This document shows positions 7,355 to 17,148 of a DNA stretch of 41,000 nucleotides, in pieces. Position numbers and translations under genes: made by a program. Numbering within the stretch: the stretch's first letter is position 1; every line of letters starts with the position of its first letter. Under the pieces are notes generated by a model. That model was not told the DNA's origin, ran no database searches, and saw only the letters and a program-made list of their open reading frames with translations. This DNA is from Mesostigma viride (taxonomy: Eukaryota; Streptophyta; Mesostigmatophyceae; Mesostigmatales; Mesostigmataceae), in NCBI GenBank assembly GCA_009746045.1, contig RPFO01000026.1:2553565-2594564 (forward strand), written 5' to 3'.

Positions 7355-8023
7355 TCACATATCCTCATAGGCAGCAGCCAGCAGGCTCTTCTCGGGGCTG
7401 TACACAAAGTACGGGGCCTCCGAAAGGTGTTTTGCGCGGCCCAAATCGATCAGCACTTCGATCAAAGGGTCCGCAGCGCACAAGGGGCACCACATGCCGC
7501 GCTTGCCGCTCGTTTCTATGGTCTGCACAGCGCAATCCACACACACACCGTGGATATGGATATGCTCCTGAGGGTCCTCCCCTCCGCTGGCATCCTGCTG
7601 CGGATCCAGCAGGAAATCGGTGTGCTTCTTGCACACGCCGCAAGTAACAGGCCCCCGCACACTGCCAGCCCTGTTCTGTGCAGGCGGTTCTGCGCGCGCG
7701 CTCTTCCCAAAAACGCCCGAATCGCAGAGGAAGGCGCCCACCGATGCGGCATTCTCGCAGAAAATCTCGCCGCCCGGCAGCACTTGGATATCGTGCATGT
7801 GCGCGTCCCGCTTGTACTGCTCATCGAATTCGTGCGTGTTTGCGTGCCCCTGCTTGGTTTTCACAGCCCCCAGGAACTTTGCCACCTTGTCCTCGGTGTC
7901 CCGCTGTTTCAGGTACACCTTCATGGCGGGGGACTGTTCGCCATTGCCGTTTGCAGGCGGCTGGCGCTTGGCAGGAGGGACATCCGTTGCCGCCATAGCC
8001 GGCTTATCGCGGGAGGGCTCCAT
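7355..8023 (-). CDS. RING-like zinc-finger protein
   Basis: A 222-aa product from the ATG at 8023. The C-terminal half has eight possible zinc ligands in RING order: C128-x2-C131, then H156-x-H158, C161-x2-C164, and C179-x2-C182 in 'MWCPLC'. A standard C3HC4 RING has Cys-x-His at the second pair; here it is His-x-His, so the finger is atypical. RING domains recruit ubiquitin-conjugating enzymes, so an E3 ligase role is possible but not shown. The N-terminal 30 residues are Pro/Ala/Gln-rich and disordered; residues 35-110 have no recognisable domain. The gene is intron-less, has AATAAA just past its stop, and is divergent from the MYND gene across a 445-bp promoter. It could also be a non-ligase zinc finger. 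Confidence 0.6.
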   Translation of the reverse strand: MEPSRDKPAMAATDVPPAKRQPPANGNGEQSPAMKVYLKQRDTEDKVAKFLGAVKTKQGHANTHEFDEQYKRDAHMHDIQVLPGGEIFCENAASVGAFLCDSGVFGKSARAEPPAQNRAGSVRGPVTCGVCKKHTDFLLDPQQDASGGEDPQEHIHIHGVCVDCAVQTIETSGKRGMWCPLCAADPLIEVLIDLGRAKHLSEAPYFVYSPEKSLLAAAYEDM

Positions 8024-8099
8024 TGCAGTGAGAGGAGTTGGTTTTGAGTGGTGCTGGGCGGATTGGGACCCCCAAACGCCCGCCTCCGCGTTTTATCCC

Positions 8100-8400
8100 T
8101 GCCGAGGCCCGCGCGAAGCGCGCGACACCCACGACAGTCCAATGGGAGTCCGCCGCGTGTCACGCGGGCACGACACGGCGGCATATTCCCACGAATATTC
8201 CAAGCGGACCAATGGGACGCTGCCACGCGGCGGCGGCGCGGCGCTTCCACGGGATATTCATGGGAATATTCCCGGCGCGGCGCCCTTCTAGAAGGCGCGG
8301 CGCTCCGCGGATATTCCGTGGGAATATTCCGTCCCACCAATCCGGACCTGCCGCGTGGCACGGGACTATTGGGCGGGGCGGGGGGGTGCGGGCACATAAG
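8100..8400. promoter_or_regulatory. Bidirectional promoter with paired ATATTC palindromes
   Basis: Three pairs of ATATTC sit at 8183/8195, 8254/8266 and 8311/8324, with start-to-start spacing of 12, 12 and 13 bp. The second member is usually a palindrome: GAATATTCC at 8193, GGGAATATTCCC at 8262, GGAATATTCC at 8321. GAATATTC is GAA-NN-TTC, the core inverted repeat bound by heat-shock factors, although TTC-to-GAA gaps here are 4-5 bp rather than 2. CCAAT also occurs at 8139, 8209 and 8337 and ATTGG at 8368. The region separates the divergent RING-like and MYND genes. Confidence 0.6.
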
Positions 8401-8468
8401 CGGAGGAGGGCGAGTTTGGCAGCCAAACCACGCCAATCCGCACGAGCACGCACAGACTGTCAGCCGCT

Positions 8469-9263
8469 ATGGATTCCACCCCTCTGATTGCCAATGAGCT
8501 CCCTCAGGATCACTCCGACCTGTTTGCGGAGTTGTGCGGGGGCTGGTACCGCTCGGTGGTGCGCAAGGCCATGGAAAACTCCAGCAATTTGTACAGCTGC
8601 GTGAATGAGTGGGAAAAGAAGTTGAAAACCCCCTTTTGCGTGCTGGTTCGTTTCGACTCCTTTACGGCTCTGGATCGCCAGTTGGAGTTTGAATTCATTG
8701 ACGTACGCACTGCGATCAGCAGGAAGTACTGCGTTCGCAGTCAGATCCTGTCCCACATTCGCCCTGAGAGCGAGTTCATGCTTCTGTGCGTCCTCCTTCG
8801 CGAGAAGAAGGAGGACGACGGGTTCATCGACCTGGTTACCAGGATTGGCCTGTCCTTCCGCGTGCCCAAGGACGCGGACAAGATCGTTGCGAGGACGGCG
8901 TTTCCCTATACCCGCCCCTGCGAGAAGGTGGTGATCACAGTGCGCACGCCCATTTTGGACAGCCCCATTGGTCCTTTCCCCGAGTCGGTTCGCGGTTTCT
9001 GCGCTGCGCCGGGGTGTGAGAAGAAGGGCAAGAGAGAGGTGAAGCGCAGGTGCGCCAGCTGCCAGGATGCGCGGTACTGCTCCCGCGAGTGCCAGGTTGC
9101 GCACTGGAAGATCCACAAGGCGGACTGCACTCTGCTCACCCACGTGTGGACTTGCACCTCTGGTGTGAAGTTCCCCCTGCGCGGGGACACTCTGCGTGTG
9201 AAAGACGATTGCACTGGGTTTGAGGGCCGCCAGACGCCCTGCCTGCGCATGTACAACCGCTAA
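8469..9263 (+). CDS. MYND-type zinc-finger protein
   Basis: A 264-aa product from the ATG at 8469. The MYND finger is near the C-terminus: Cys178, Cys183, Cys195, Cys198, Cys204, Cys208, His216, Cys220, with the diagnostic 'RYCSRECQVAHWKIHKADC' spacing. The first pair is C-x4-C instead of the usual C-x2-C. MYND domains bind proline-rich partner peptides and often occur in chromatin or stress factors. Residues 1-175 have no domain I can name; they are a mixed alpha/beta stretch with Cys and charged residues, and no SET domain is visible. The gene is intron-less and shares its promoter with the RING-like gene. After the stop, TGTAA at 9325, a green-algal-type poly(A) signal, may end the transcript; this is weak evidence. 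Confidence 0.8.
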   Translation: MDSTPLIANELPQDHSDLFAELCGGWYRSVVRKAMENSSNLYSCVNEWEKKLKTPFCVLVRFDSFTALDRQLEFEFIDVRTAISRKYCVRSQILSHIRPESEFMLLCVLLREKKEDDGFIDLVTRIGLSFRVPKDADKIVARTAFPYTRPCEKVVITVRTPILDSPIGPFPESVRGFCAAPGCEKKGKREVKRRCASCQDARYCSRECQVAHWKIHKADCTLLTHVWTCTSGVKFPLRGDTLRVKDDCTGFEGRQTPCLRMYNR

Positions 9264-9409
9264 ACAGCCAGGCCTGCGTGCCTGCAAAGGGGTCTAGGAA
9301 TGGCCTATTCCTTATTATTCTTATTGTAATGAAATGACATTTTCCTTATGTGCATGGGACTTGAACTATTCCAATGAGTCATATAGCAACTAGGCCCATA
9401 GAATAACAC

Positions 9410-9597
9410 TGCCGCCCGTCACCCACGCCACTGCCTACTGCCACCCGTCACCCCCGCCACTGCCTGCTGCCGCCTGTCACTCACGCCACTGCCTGCTGCC
9501 ACCCGTCACCCACTGCACTGTATGCGGTCGTCTGCCTGTCTCATGGTGACAGACGCCAGCATACTGTACTATATATTCCGCGAGTCCGCGCCGCCGG
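9410..9597. repeat. Degenerate minisatellite and GC-rich anchor, copy 2
   Basis: About four units of 'CTGCCRCCCGTCACCCACGC' type with CACTGCCTGCTG spacers (9410-9535) relate to the 6.7-7.2 kb minisatellite through the shared CCCGTCACCCA core. They are followed at about 9577-9597 by TCCGCGAGTCCGCGCCGCCGG, identical to the copy at 7263. This block sits downstream of the F-box-like gene exactly as the first block sits downstream of the RING-like gene. Confidence 0.6.
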
Positions 9598-9704
9598 TCT
9601 ATTTCCTAGTGCATTGGATGATGGAACAAGGTTGGTAGGAAATGGGCTTTGGTTATTCATGAATAGTCACTTTCTATTCACCAAGTCCTCTTTTCCCAGG
9701 AGGA

Positions 9705-10313
9705 TCATGCCCACATGACATACACGACAAACTGCTTCAGGCAGCTCCCCACGCACAAATTGGCCAGCTGGAAGCTGAGCCCGCCAAACTCCAGGAGGCC
9801 GGCGGCCACGTAGGCATCGCGGATGCAGTGGAGAAGCTGCAAGGCGCGCGCTTCCGGCGTAAACTGGTTGTCGGGGGAGGGCAGGGAGGCAATGAAGTCG
9901 TCCTTGGCGGCCCTTGCTCCCTCACAGGGCTGCAAGTCCATGGACCGCAGGAGTTCCTCAACGAAATGTGTGTAGACCCACTCCATCTCGTGCTTCCTGG
10001 TGCACTCGCGCTCAAAGATGAGCGACTCGTTTAGTGGCAGCGTGGCCACGGAGAGCGACTTGATGATATCGTGCAACTCAGGGCCGTGGTGGTTCTCGAG
10101 GATGGGGTTCTGCCTAACCCCGTGATCGAGGCGTGCGACGCACTCATTCATCAGCATCTGCCTCAGATCATTCACAAGGTTCTCCTTTTCCCCTTTGACA
10201 CCATCCCACACCTGCTGCATGGCCTTGTCGACACCACACCCATAGGGCCATGCCAAGCGCACGATATTGTGCGCAATTTCTGCTGGCAGGCTGTTGAACG
10301 ATGCAGCGGCCAT
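9705..10313 (-). CDS. Probable F-box-like protein
   Basis: A 202-aa product from the ATG at 10313. The N-terminus reads 'FNSLPAEIAHNIVRLAW', which fits the start of an F-box (Leu-Pro-x-Glu-Ile-x2-x-Ile-hydrophobic). An F-box binds Skp1 and so links a target to an SCF ubiquitin ligase. The rest is helical with conserved-looking Trp, His and Cys residues but no WD40, LRR or Kelch repeats, and only the first half of the F-box is convincing. The gene is intron-less. It shares the paired-ATATTC promoter type with the RING-like and MYND genes, and shares the 3' anchor with the RING-like gene, so the three look co-regulated. The alternative is a hypothetical protein with a chance LPxEI start. Confidence 0.45.
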   Translation of the reverse strand: MAAASFNSLPAEIAHNIVRLAWPYGCGVDKAMQQVWDGVKGEKENLVNDLRQMLMNECVARLDHGVRQNPILENHHGPELHDIIKSLSVATLPLNESLIFERECTRKHEMEWVYTHFVEELLRSMDLQPCEGARAAKDDFIASLPSPDNQFTPEARALQLLHCIRDAYVAAGLLEFGGLSFQLANLCVGSCLKQFVVYVMWA

Positions 10314-10394
10314 GGATTCTTGCTTTGGTGCTAGGGGTTGCGTGGGAGCAGGCGAGAAGTGCCCACCTTGGCGAGGGGCCGGACCTTAGTACCC

Positions 10395-10460
10395 CACCCG
10401 ACGGCATCTCCGTGGAATATTCCATCCGACGGCATATTCCGGGGAATATTCCATACGGCG
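10395..10460 (-). promoter_or_regulatory. Paired ATATTC promoter of the F-box-like gene
   Basis: ATATTC occurs at 10417, 10434 and 10446; the last two form GCATATTCCGGGGAATATTCC, spacing 12 bp, almost the same as the pair at 8181-8201. GGAATATTCC palindromes are at 10414 and 10443. The block is about 105-150 bp upstream of the ATG at 10313. Confidence 0.6.
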
Positions 10461-10479
10461 TGACGCTCCCACGGGACTG

Positions 10480-11660
10480 GCGCGACGCCATGCCACGTGT
10501 CGACTGTCTGTAGGGTGGGCCGCGCCACAAGCGCCACGCGGTAGTCTCCCACGAAGGTGTATAGACTGCCACGTAGCTGGGAGCGTGCCACGTCACTCCC
10601 ATCTAATTCCACGTAGTACACGGCACGCAGACTTAGTCCAAAGTACTAGAAAGTTGCTATAATATAATACAACGCAAGATTGGTTAGCATATTTTAGTAG
10701 CTGATAGTACAGATGTGACGAGGATATACTGGGCGCACTTTCACGTAGTTCGTTTTAGTACAGACTATATGAATTTAGTTCAATCATAGTACCACGCCAG
10801 TATATGGTATAATTGTATCTCATGCAAGTATCGTGTAGCAACAATGATGCCACGTGGCAGTCCGGCATGGCATGGCAAGTAGGTCCGTACGGCAAATGGG
10901 GTCACCTTAGGGTTTTGTAGTGCTGTGACTAGACTGCTACCTGTCATCGCGCGGCCTCGGGCCAACGGTCTGCACCCAACGGTCACTGGCGGTGCAGCCA
11001 GTGAGAGGAACGTTGATAAAGGGTAAACCTATTTTCTATAATGAGCAAGCAATTCATTGCCAACAATATTCAGTGCTCTCAAGCATTATACTACGTCGCT
11101 CGTTTCTCTTTCCTAACTTGAATTTTACAAATGCTCTTCAGCAACCTCAAGCCAACAATGGTTCAAACCGGCAATGGAAAAAAAAAACCAAAAGAAAAAG
11201 AAACAAAAGAAACTATATCTTGGGGACGCCGATGATGATCAGCGCCGTCCGCCAGACAACAGGGCACCGGCTGATGTCGGTGCGCCTGCATGCAATAACA
11301 ACAAAACAAAAAAAAGACAAGGAAAAAGAAAAAGAAAACAAAAGAACAACAATGACAATACCAGCACAGGTGGAGGGTCCGGCTGCCGCGAGGCAGTCCG
11401 AACAACCCCCCTCCCCTGTGCGCCAGCCGGTGGCGGAGCCGGTTGCCCTACAGGGCACCGAACAACCGAACAACCGAACAACCCGGCGGCTGCGACAGCA
11501 GCACCCACTGCTGGAGCAGCAATGGCGGCGGCATGCAATGCGGCAGGAAAACAACCCCCCAGGAGGCTCCGGCCCCGCGCCGGCCCCTGGGGCTTCCAGC
11601 ATAAGCTTAAGGGGAGGTGGCACCCCAAAACCCAAAAAAACTGACATATGCTAATATCAC
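10480..11660. other. No convincing gene; CCACG-rich, then AC-rich low-complexity DNA
   Basis: 10485-10620 has many GCCACG/CCACGTG sites. 10620-10980 is AT-rich without repeats that I can resolve. 11170-11360 is an A/C-rich simple sequence (AAAAAGAAAC type) and 11460-11490 has tandem CCGAACAA. Long open frames at 10992-11654 follow this composition bias and have no domain. CATAAGCTTAAGGGG at 11599, repeated near 12484, resembles a retroelement polypurine tract but no LTR could be matched. Confidence 0.4.
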
Positions 11661-12054
11661 TTGAAATTCATTTGCACAATGCTGAATTATGATTGGGGGC
11701 ACTAAATAACATCTCTAGTGAGTTGTCCATGCACTTGTTGGGGGTACTACCCCCATATATACGCCAATAATGCGCTATAAATAGCAAAAGACGCTAATTA
11801 GGGCTGAGTATGCCCCAGCCAATGCACTTATTTGTTGGCTACCAAAAATCAAGGTCATATAGTTCCCTGAGTTTGTAGCTTGCTGAGCTATTTACATCAT
11901 GGAAATTGCAAAACCTTGAACAGTTATTAATTTTCCCGCAAAACAGGTCATTTTTTACCGGACATTGGGAGTAAACATATCATAAACACTTCCGATAAGG
12001 CCACAAAATCAACAAAAATTCCGGCTAACAGGGGGACAGCAGTGTTCCAAGTCC

Positions 12055-12459
12055 CAGGTCATTCCGACAAGTCTAGCTCAAGTTATTGCGTCAGACGTGT
12101 AATTTTTTTGAAAACTTTTCAAAAAAATGCCCGCTAAAACAGAAAATGTCACTATATCAGCCCTTGTAAGCATCCTGCACAAGGCAGGCAGGGCAAAACC
12201 AATCCCCCTTGGGCTCCTTAGTCAAGGGGGGGTCAGCGCAGCACCCATGCAGTCCTCCCTTGCACCCGAATGTGCTGCACAGCAGGAAAGGGACACCGTC
12301 AATTTCATCCGGGGAAGCACATGCAAGGCAAGGAATATTATCAACATCATTCTCATCATCACTACTACCTTCCCCATCGTCCCCCTGCCCCTCCCTTTGC
12401 ATCACGTCGTGGCAGCCACCCTTAACACAGGTCATTCCGACAAGTCTTGCTCAAGTAAT
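12055..12459. repeat. Direct repeat pair around the PHD ORF
   Basis: CAGGTCATTCCGACAAGTCT occurs at 12055 and 12428, followed by (A/T)GCTCAAGT in both: about 28 of 30 bases match, offset 373 bp. CCGCTAAAACAG (12129) and GTGCTAAAACCTG (12470) extend the relation. The right copy contains the ATG of the PHD ORF on the minus strand. This looks like a segmental duplication or the ends of an insertion. Confidence 0.55.
12157..12435 (-). CDS. PHD-finger protein (small or partial)
   Basis: A 92-aa ORF whose ATG is preceded by an in-frame TGA five codons upstream of it, so the frame does not extend further. It has a complete C4HC3 PHD finger: C36-x2-C39, C53-x4-C58, H63-x2-C66, C81-x2-C84, with the usual Trp (79) two residues before the last pair. 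Before it lies an acidic Asp/Glu/Ser run. PHD fingers read histone-tail lysines, and in algal genomes they also occur as tails of transposon-encoded proteins. Given the dense transposon setting and the direct repeats on both sides, an orphaned transposon exon is as likely as a host gene. No partner domain is visible. Confidence 0.55.
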   Translation of the reverse strand: MTCVKGGCHDVMQREGQGDDGEGSSDDENDVDNIPCLACASPDEIDGVPFLLCSTFGCKGGLHGCCADPPLTKEPKGDWFCPACLVQDAYKG

Positions 12460-12489
12460 AAGGTTATGCGTGCTAAAACCTGAACATAA

Positions 12490-13324
12490 GCTTAAGGGGG
12501 GGGTTCTTTGTATATGGCCACTTAGGCATGCTGTTTTCCATCCAAAAAGCCAGACAGCATGCCCCACTCGATCACAAAACATAAGCAAACGGCTAGGCAC
12601 CACATCTTCCCTCACCTGCCCTCGGCATGGCCAACCTTGCCAGCGCAAGCATAGCAACACGATCGCTAGGCATACATGCCAAGAGAGCATACACTATACT
12701 CTACCCAAGGTTACCTTGTAAACTTCATGCCAAGAACTCAGCAAATCTATGATCAAAAGCACATATAATTAACTCTAGCACACTGATGACGACACATGCT
12801 CAAGGTTGGGGGTCACTGTGGCACGCACTGATGGGTTTCCTAGACGACCACTCACTACCTGACAAGGCGCTAAGGACCACTCAGAAAGCAAGTAAACACA
12901 ATCACACTTTACATGCCATCAACATGGATCAAATCCATGCTGAATATGATGTGAAGTACAAAGGGGTGGCCACGCACCTCATACTCCTTCACCGTCCCTC
13001 GAGCATGGCCAGACGTATAAGTACGTGAATAGCAATAATGATTATGGCACTAACATGCATTACCAGCATTATCTATGTTTCTCCCAGGTTAGATTGTAAG
13101 GGTTATGCCAACCAAGCTTACCAACACAGCAACAACTCCTTAATTGCACTACCCGACATGGGCAACAAACTGGAACTATGGAGGGCAAGGAACCAAGGAG
13201 ATCATGGCATACAAAGCTTGTATGCAGTCAACCATGTCAACCATGGTTGGCTCAGTAACATTGCTGTCTTGTCACATCATCATAACAAGGAAAGCTAAAA
13301 TAAACCAATGATGGCAGCTATCTA
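12490..13324. other. No gene seen
   Basis: Moderately AT-rich DNA with only short, domain-free frames on both strands. No tandem repeat, TIR or RNA gene was recognised. It ends at the TA that precedes the CACTA-like transposon. Confidence 0.4.
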
Positions 13325-13344
13325 CACTAGGAAGTCGGAAAAAA

Positions 13345-13690
13345 TTCGTCCTGAGATCTCTTGAGATTCTCCTGAGTTTTTTTTTGACAAATCTTGAGAA
13401 ATCCTGAGAAATCCTGAGATGTCCTGAGAATATCTTGAGATTGTCCTGAGATTAATCCTGAGTTTTCCTGAGATTGTCCTGAGATTCATCCTGATATTTC
13501 GTCTTCACAAAATCTGGTAAGTGCACACCTCGGGTCCTGAGATTCTGGTGAAAAACTCAGGACAAAATCTCAGGACAATCTCAGGACAATCTCAGGACAA
13601 AATCTCAGGACAATCTCAGGACAAAAAAACGAGTAGAATCTCAAGAAAATCTCAGGACAATCTCAGGACAAAAAAACGAGTAGAATCTCA
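13345..13690. repeat. Left subterminal repeat array of the CACTA-like element
   Basis: Some ten TCCTGAGAT-type motifs (13349-13495) are followed by about ten ATCTCAGGA motifs in the opposite orientation (13555-13690), the latter including a repeated GGACAAAAAAACGAGTAGAA block. The two halves can pair as a hairpin. Confidence 0.7.
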
Positions 13691-14284
13691 AGAAAATCAA
13701 GAACATGCACAGGCGAATTCTCCAGCCATTCTGGGACAAAAAAATGGTGTTATCAGGGACCGTCAGAAATACGACAATGCAAGATGATTACAATAGGGGC
13801 ATGACTCACAATCAGTGCATTTATTACATTGATAAATATTATTTAAAAAATCTTTTATTCATAGGCAAAAAATAAATCACAACAAAAAGAGGATTGCTTC
13901 TTCATCGTTTGGCAGATCTTGTAGATCATTTGGTTCTTCATATACTCTGCCAAACTGTGCTTCGTTGCACATTTACCTGCACGCATAAACCAGGAAGGGG
14001 GAAAAACAGCATTAAACAGGACCATGATTAGAAACGCTGGGCTGCAGCATGTGCACATGTACACCTAACCAGACCAAAGGCATAGCAAACAACATCATGC
14101 TCGGCATAAAAAAAGATACTTCTGACTGGTACAAAACATTGAAAGGGTGACCCAAGTGAAAGCCTAGCACCGCCATTATTGAGATGTGCAAGACCAAGAA
14201 ACCACGACATTGCATATGACCGATGCATTGAAAAAGGGAAAACACGTTTATTAACTGTGAAGCTCCAGGGTAACTAGACTAAAT

Positions 14285-14885
14285 TTCTTCAGGGCAAGGG
14301 ACTAATTGAATTCAGCAAGCAAGCGTACATGCGCGCAAGGACGAGAGTGGCTAAATAAGGAAGCAAGGGCCTAACAAAGGAAGCAAGGGACTGATTAGAT
14401 TCAGCAAGCAAGCAATTGCAAGCATGCAAGGAAGAGGGGCTAACAAAGGAAGCAAGGGCCTAACAAAGGAATCAGGGGACTGATTCCATTCAGCAAGTGG
14501 TCAAGCATGCAGGGAAGGAACGGCCTAACCAAGTAGGCAAGGTCATATCAAAGGAAGCAAGGCATTAATTAAATTCAGCAAGCATGCGAGGAAGAGTGGC
14601 TTACAAAGGAAGCATGGGACTAAGAAAGGAAGCAAGGGACTAATTACATTCAGGAAGCACGCATGCAAGGAAGCAAGGGAATAAAGCAAGGAACTAATCA
14701 AATTCAGCAAGCGGCTAAACAACCAAGCAAGGGCCTAATCAAGGAAGAAAGCAACCACGCAAAGAAGCAAGCAAGCACGCAAAGACGGAAACAAGCATGC
14801 AAGGAAGCAAGGGGTTTATCAAACTCAGCAAGCAAGCATGCAAGGAAGCAAGGAGCAAGTGAGGGACCAAGGGACTAATCAACTT
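14285..14885. repeat. Degenerate AAGGAAGCAAGGG / TTCAGCAAGC repeat
   Basis: Irregular units of AAGGAAGCAAGGGACTAAT and AAATTCAGCAAGCAAGC recur about a dozen times with variable spacing. Lys/Gln-rich open frames here follow the composition and are not supported as genes. Confidence 0.65.
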
Positions 14886-14999
14886 TATGACACTTACCAC
14901 GCAGAAGGGACAACCTCATGACCGCGGAGAAGATAACATTCCGTCCCTCCTGTTGCGATTGCAAAGGGGAGAAAGAATAGTAGTGATGTAAGGAATGAA

Positions 15000-16520
15000 T
15001 TCCAGTGCAAAATTAGGAAAATACCTTCAATAACAAAGCTAGTAAGTAGGCAAGGTAATTAAAAAGTAGGTAGCAAACTGATGACAACATGCACATACTC
15101 ACGCATGGACCAACCAAGTTAGTATCTAATCTACTATGTGGCTTATGAGGAAGCACCATGAAACATTTGACCTTACTGGCTTCATCAGAACACGTCTAGA
15201 TGCTTTTCCTTTGCAAAGATAGTCGCAATTGACGCTTGGGGCTTGCATGGGATTCAGGTCTGCATGGACGTGCTTTGACAACAAACGGGCATGTACGCAC
15301 AAAAATGCCCAAGGACGGTACTTCATGATGGTCATCTTCATGAACTTGACCACGCATGTAAGAGGACAAGAAATCAAGTATTCAGAGTTCATGCTATACT
15401 AAGAAACCAGCTTTTGCTCAGAATGCCGCTTTTGCGGTCTATGGGCCTTCCAATGCAACCTGCCAAGCAATTCTCATAAGTATCCTTGCTCAGCTACGCA
15501 GTTGCTCATTTTCCCGGCTCCATTCCTCTTCGATCACAGCCTGTCCATGACGGCCTTGTAGGTTTTGGATAGCTCCAGAATCTCGCTCTGTTTATTCTCC
15601 GTTACTTATGTCACTCACATGTCGTCGCTACTAGAACCGCTTCTAGTGCGGTTCTCGCTGCCACCCCTGCTGCCACACCTGCAGCGCTTGTTATTCGGTG
15701 GTTGCATTCATTGGTTACGTATGGAAATCGGTTGCCCCATCGCTCGAGCTAGCGTGTATGTGCCCTCACTGCCCGCTAGCCCCAGCACTGACTTGACTGC
15801 GAACAACGGCTAGGGCTACGTCAAACGCGTTTTTTTGAATTTGCGCAAAAAAAAAGATTGCGACTAGGTCACATCCGTAGCCAGCGGCAGGCGGAATGTC
15901 TCGAGTGATTCCAGCCAAGCGATCTTCCGTATTGTCATGACATCTTACCTTTCCACTGGTTACTACTTGTCTCAAAGCCTTTTAGAACGGTCGGAGCCGC
16001 AAACTGCCGATAAATTTACAGGTACAGTAACTAGTATTCACCAATGAAAGCCACAGGCATTTAAAAAACCGCCGTCCTGCCAGACCCTAGAAAACGCTTG
16101 GTCCTGACTTTGCCGGACAACCATTGGAGCAGGTTATAAAGTGCGACAACGATTTCTGATTGTTGGCTGACAGACTGACAGCCGACAATTATTAACGCAA
16201 AGTCACTAAAGCAATTAGGCAGTGAGAACATTCTACAAAAGAGCTCTTAGTTCGGGCTTTATATAAGTAGTACCTGCCTGTTAAAAATTGGAACAAGGAT
16301 ACGGTTCCGGCATCCGTTTATTCCGAAGCCGGTACGGGCAAGGCTAGGGAACCGGCGTGGGAATAAACTGAACTGAACATAACTGAAATAAAGGCCGTTA
16401 TGGTGCCGTGAAATAGCCGCATGACGACAGTGCCGTTCCAAACTTTCAACTTCGCGCCCTACCTCTCTTAACCGTTACCTGGTAGACCGTTGGTCCAACG
16501 AGCGAAAAATTTAGAAAGGT
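15000..16520. other. No gene seen (interior of the CACTA-like element)
   Basis: Both strands have only short frames without recognisable domains. No tRNA or rRNA-like structure and no strong repeat was found apart from short A-runs near 15828-15860. Confidence 0.35.
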
Positions 16521-16526
16521 TGCGAT

Positions 16527-16645
16527 TAGGCAACGCGACCTTGCACCTAGCCGCACCCATGAACGCCTTCAGCAGCCATGTTAGGCAACACAACCCTGCA
16601 CCTAGCCGCACCATTCCATAAACGCCTTCATCAGCCATGTTAGGC
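16527..16645. repeat. Two-copy tandem duplication of about 57 bp
   Basis: TTAGGCAACGCGACCTTGCACC...CAGCAGCCATG is followed directly by TTAGGCAACACAACCCTGCACC...CATCAGCCATG. Units differ by small insertions and substitutions. Confidence 0.6.
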
Positions 16646-16733
16646 CGGAATAGACACGGCATTTCCACTTTGGGTCTCGCACTAGTCAAGTCACTTGCTC
16701 AGATAGTATATCACTAGCTCTGACCCGCCTTCA

Positions 16734-17116
16734 AGCGGTTTGGTAGTGCAGCGGCTGTGTGTGGTTCTACCAAACGACTTTCAGAAATATGTGCCTACTC
16801 CATGGCCCCATCGCGGCAAGTAGCGGGAGCGCTTGCAGAATGTAAGTGATGCTGCGCCTATACCGAACCCCGTCTTTGCCGCCATGAACCATGACTCCGG
16901 ACGGAGCTGCGATGACGTAAAGATGGTTGAAGGTCGCGGGTTGCTGTTCTGTAGTTGCCCCAATGCTGTTCTGTAGTGCTCCGATTGATGTGAGCTGATA
17001 GCGGCCTCTTCAATACCTTGAGTTTTGCACGTGCTCACGTGGGGCCATGGAGTAGGCACATATTTCTCAAAGTCGTTTGGTAGAACCACACACAGCCGCT
17101 GCACTACCAAACCGCT
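16734..17116. repeat. Near-perfect 76-bp inverted repeat with 231-bp spacer
   Basis: The left arm 16734-16809 (starts AGCGGTTTGGTAGTGCAGCG, ends CCATGGCCCC) and right arm 17041-17116 are reverse complements with one mismatch by eye (TTTCAG against TTTGAG). Within each arm GTTTGGTAG and CTACCAAAC form a smaller hairpin. It may be a MITE nested in the larger transposon or a source of long hairpin RNA. The spacer has no recognisable content. Confidence 0.75.
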
Positions 17117-17148
17117 CGCGTGGCAAGAGCCGCACTGCTGGCAAGTCC

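Noticed and set aside
6348-7647. Long + strand frames (up to 352 codons) through the 29-bp minisatellite
   Set aside because: The unit is not a multiple of three, so all three frames stay open by repetition; the products are rotating copies of one short peptide.
10834-11140. Possible solo LTR (TGTAGCAAC to CTCTTCA) with a polypurine-like tract at 11599
   Set aside because: No second matching LTR, no target duplication and no convincing primer site could be found.
10992-11654. A 220-codon + strand frame in A/C-rich DNA
   Set aside because: It follows simple-sequence composition (AAAAAG, CCGAACAA), has no domain, and overlapping frames are equally long on both strands.
16734-16780. tRNA or SINE-like promoter (TGGTAGTGCAGCGG then GGTTC)
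   Set aside because: Box A and B spacing and sequence do not fit and no cloverleaf can be drawn; the inverted repeat explains the pattern.
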